From the NCBI RefSeq assembly GCF_900105185.1, contig NZ_FNTJ01000002.1, positions 2,209,411 through 2,273,410 of the forward strand: DNA of 64,000 bases, given 5' to 3'. This DNA comes from Pseudomonas saponiphila. GTDB taxonomy: Bacteria > Pseudomonadota > Gammaproteobacteria > Pseudomonadales > Pseudomonadaceae. The notes beneath the pieces are model-generated. The model was given only the letters and a program-made list of their open reading frames with translations. It was not told where the DNA came from and ran no database searches. The position numbers and the translations under genes were made by a program. The stretch's first letter is position 1; each line of letters begins with the position of its first letter. This document shows, piece by piece, positions 63,716 through 64,000 of the stretch.

Positions 63716-64000
63716 TCAGCGCAGCCTAGGGGGAGAGGCCGGGGGAGCGCAAGGTGTGTTGTCCCGGGGCGTGCGATCCAGAATCCGGGTTGCGGCATGC
63801 ACCAGCCAGCAGGCGATGACGAAGGGCGCGGTGAGTGGCGCAAGGCCCAGGCTGACGATCCCGGGGGTGATCAGCAGGGCCAGGAAGATCCCCGCCAGGG
63901 GGCGCCACGGAGCACGGGCCTGCTGACCCAGGGCCAGGGCCGCCGCCAGGGCACTGTTGTAGCCGCCCAGGCCCAACAGCGCCTGCCCCTGTTGCTGTTG
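63716..64000 (-). CDS. Probable urea transporter, C-terminal part (cut by window edge)
   Basis: Open from the right edge to a stop at 63716. About 95 residues are visible: ALLGLGGYNSALAAALAL, then two hydrophobic segments (LAGIFLALLITPGIVSLGL; LTAPFVIACWLVHAA) and a short tail. The GYNSALAAxALG pattern and the LTAPFV helix resemble the end of bacterial urea transporters. The start lies outside the window. Confidence 0.55.
   Translation of the reverse strand, partial: QQQQGQALLGLGGYNSALAAALALGQQARAPWRPLAGIFLALLITPGIVSLGLAPLTAPFVIACWLVHAATRILDRTPRDNTPCAPPASPPRLR

Overview
The window is chromosomal DNA of a Pseudomonas, most likely of the fluorescens group (P. fluorescens/protegens/chlororaphis type). 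The evidence is gene order and protein character: a short 283-residue flagellin, fleQ-fleSR regulation, an hsbA-hsbR-hptB switch between fliJ and fliK, motCD and parC/parP after cheB, then the ccm operon. No tRNA, rRNA or CRISPR array was seen.

Layout. 1-2010: replication/regulation module of an integrated mobile element (alpA-like regulator, Toprim primase, DUF927 protein running off the left edge), all on the minus strand. 2011-4651: IS21-family element copy A (istB, istA; minus). 4652-6082: a DUF115/Maf-type flagellin glycosylation gene that lost its 5' end to the IS, plus a small partner gene. 6217-14377: fliC, flaG, fliD, fliS, fliT, fleQ, fleS, fleR. 14430-29898: fliEFGHIJ, hsbA-hsbR-hptB, fliK, fliLMNOPQR-flhB. 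30106-35330: flhA, flhF, fleN, fliA. 35484-44591: cheY, cheZ, cheA, cheB, motC, motD, parC, parP, cheW and a DUF2802 gene. 44649-46564 (minus): an FlhB-C-domain gene and a second FliK-like gene. 46761-53714: ccmABCDEFGHI. 53729-55402: a lipoprotein and an unknown membrane protein. 55411-60230: a LysR regulator and an MFS transporter split by IS21 copy B (56755-59395). 60487-64000: a secreted protein, a RidA-like protein, a sulfate-binding protein, a voltage-gated K+ channel and the end of a probable urea transporter.

How the parts work together. The central 39 kb is a polar-flagellum and chemotaxis regulon with its control logic readable in the DNA. Sigma54 (-24/-12) elements precede fleSR, fliE, fliK, fliL and probably flhA. 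Sigma28 elements precede fliC and fliS. FleQ, FleS/FleR, FleN and FliA form the regulatory cascade. CheA, CheW, ParC and ParP form and place the polar chemosensory array, and MotCD is a stator. The ccm genes mature c-type cytochromes in the periplasm.

Most notable: two identical-length (2,641 bp) IS21 copies in opposite orientation bracket about 52 kb. Copy B has a clean 7-bp target duplication inside an MFS gene whose frame would be restored by precise loss. Copy A has no target duplication and joins mobile-element genes to a truncated flagellar glycosylation gene, so it probably marks a rearrangement or deletion junction. Single-base indels cluster at the right end (sbp, K+ channel), suggesting gene decay or sequence error. 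I found no clearly new biological system. The best functional candidates are the four-fold repeated motif in CheA next to ParP, and the orphan FlhB-C/FliK2 pair.
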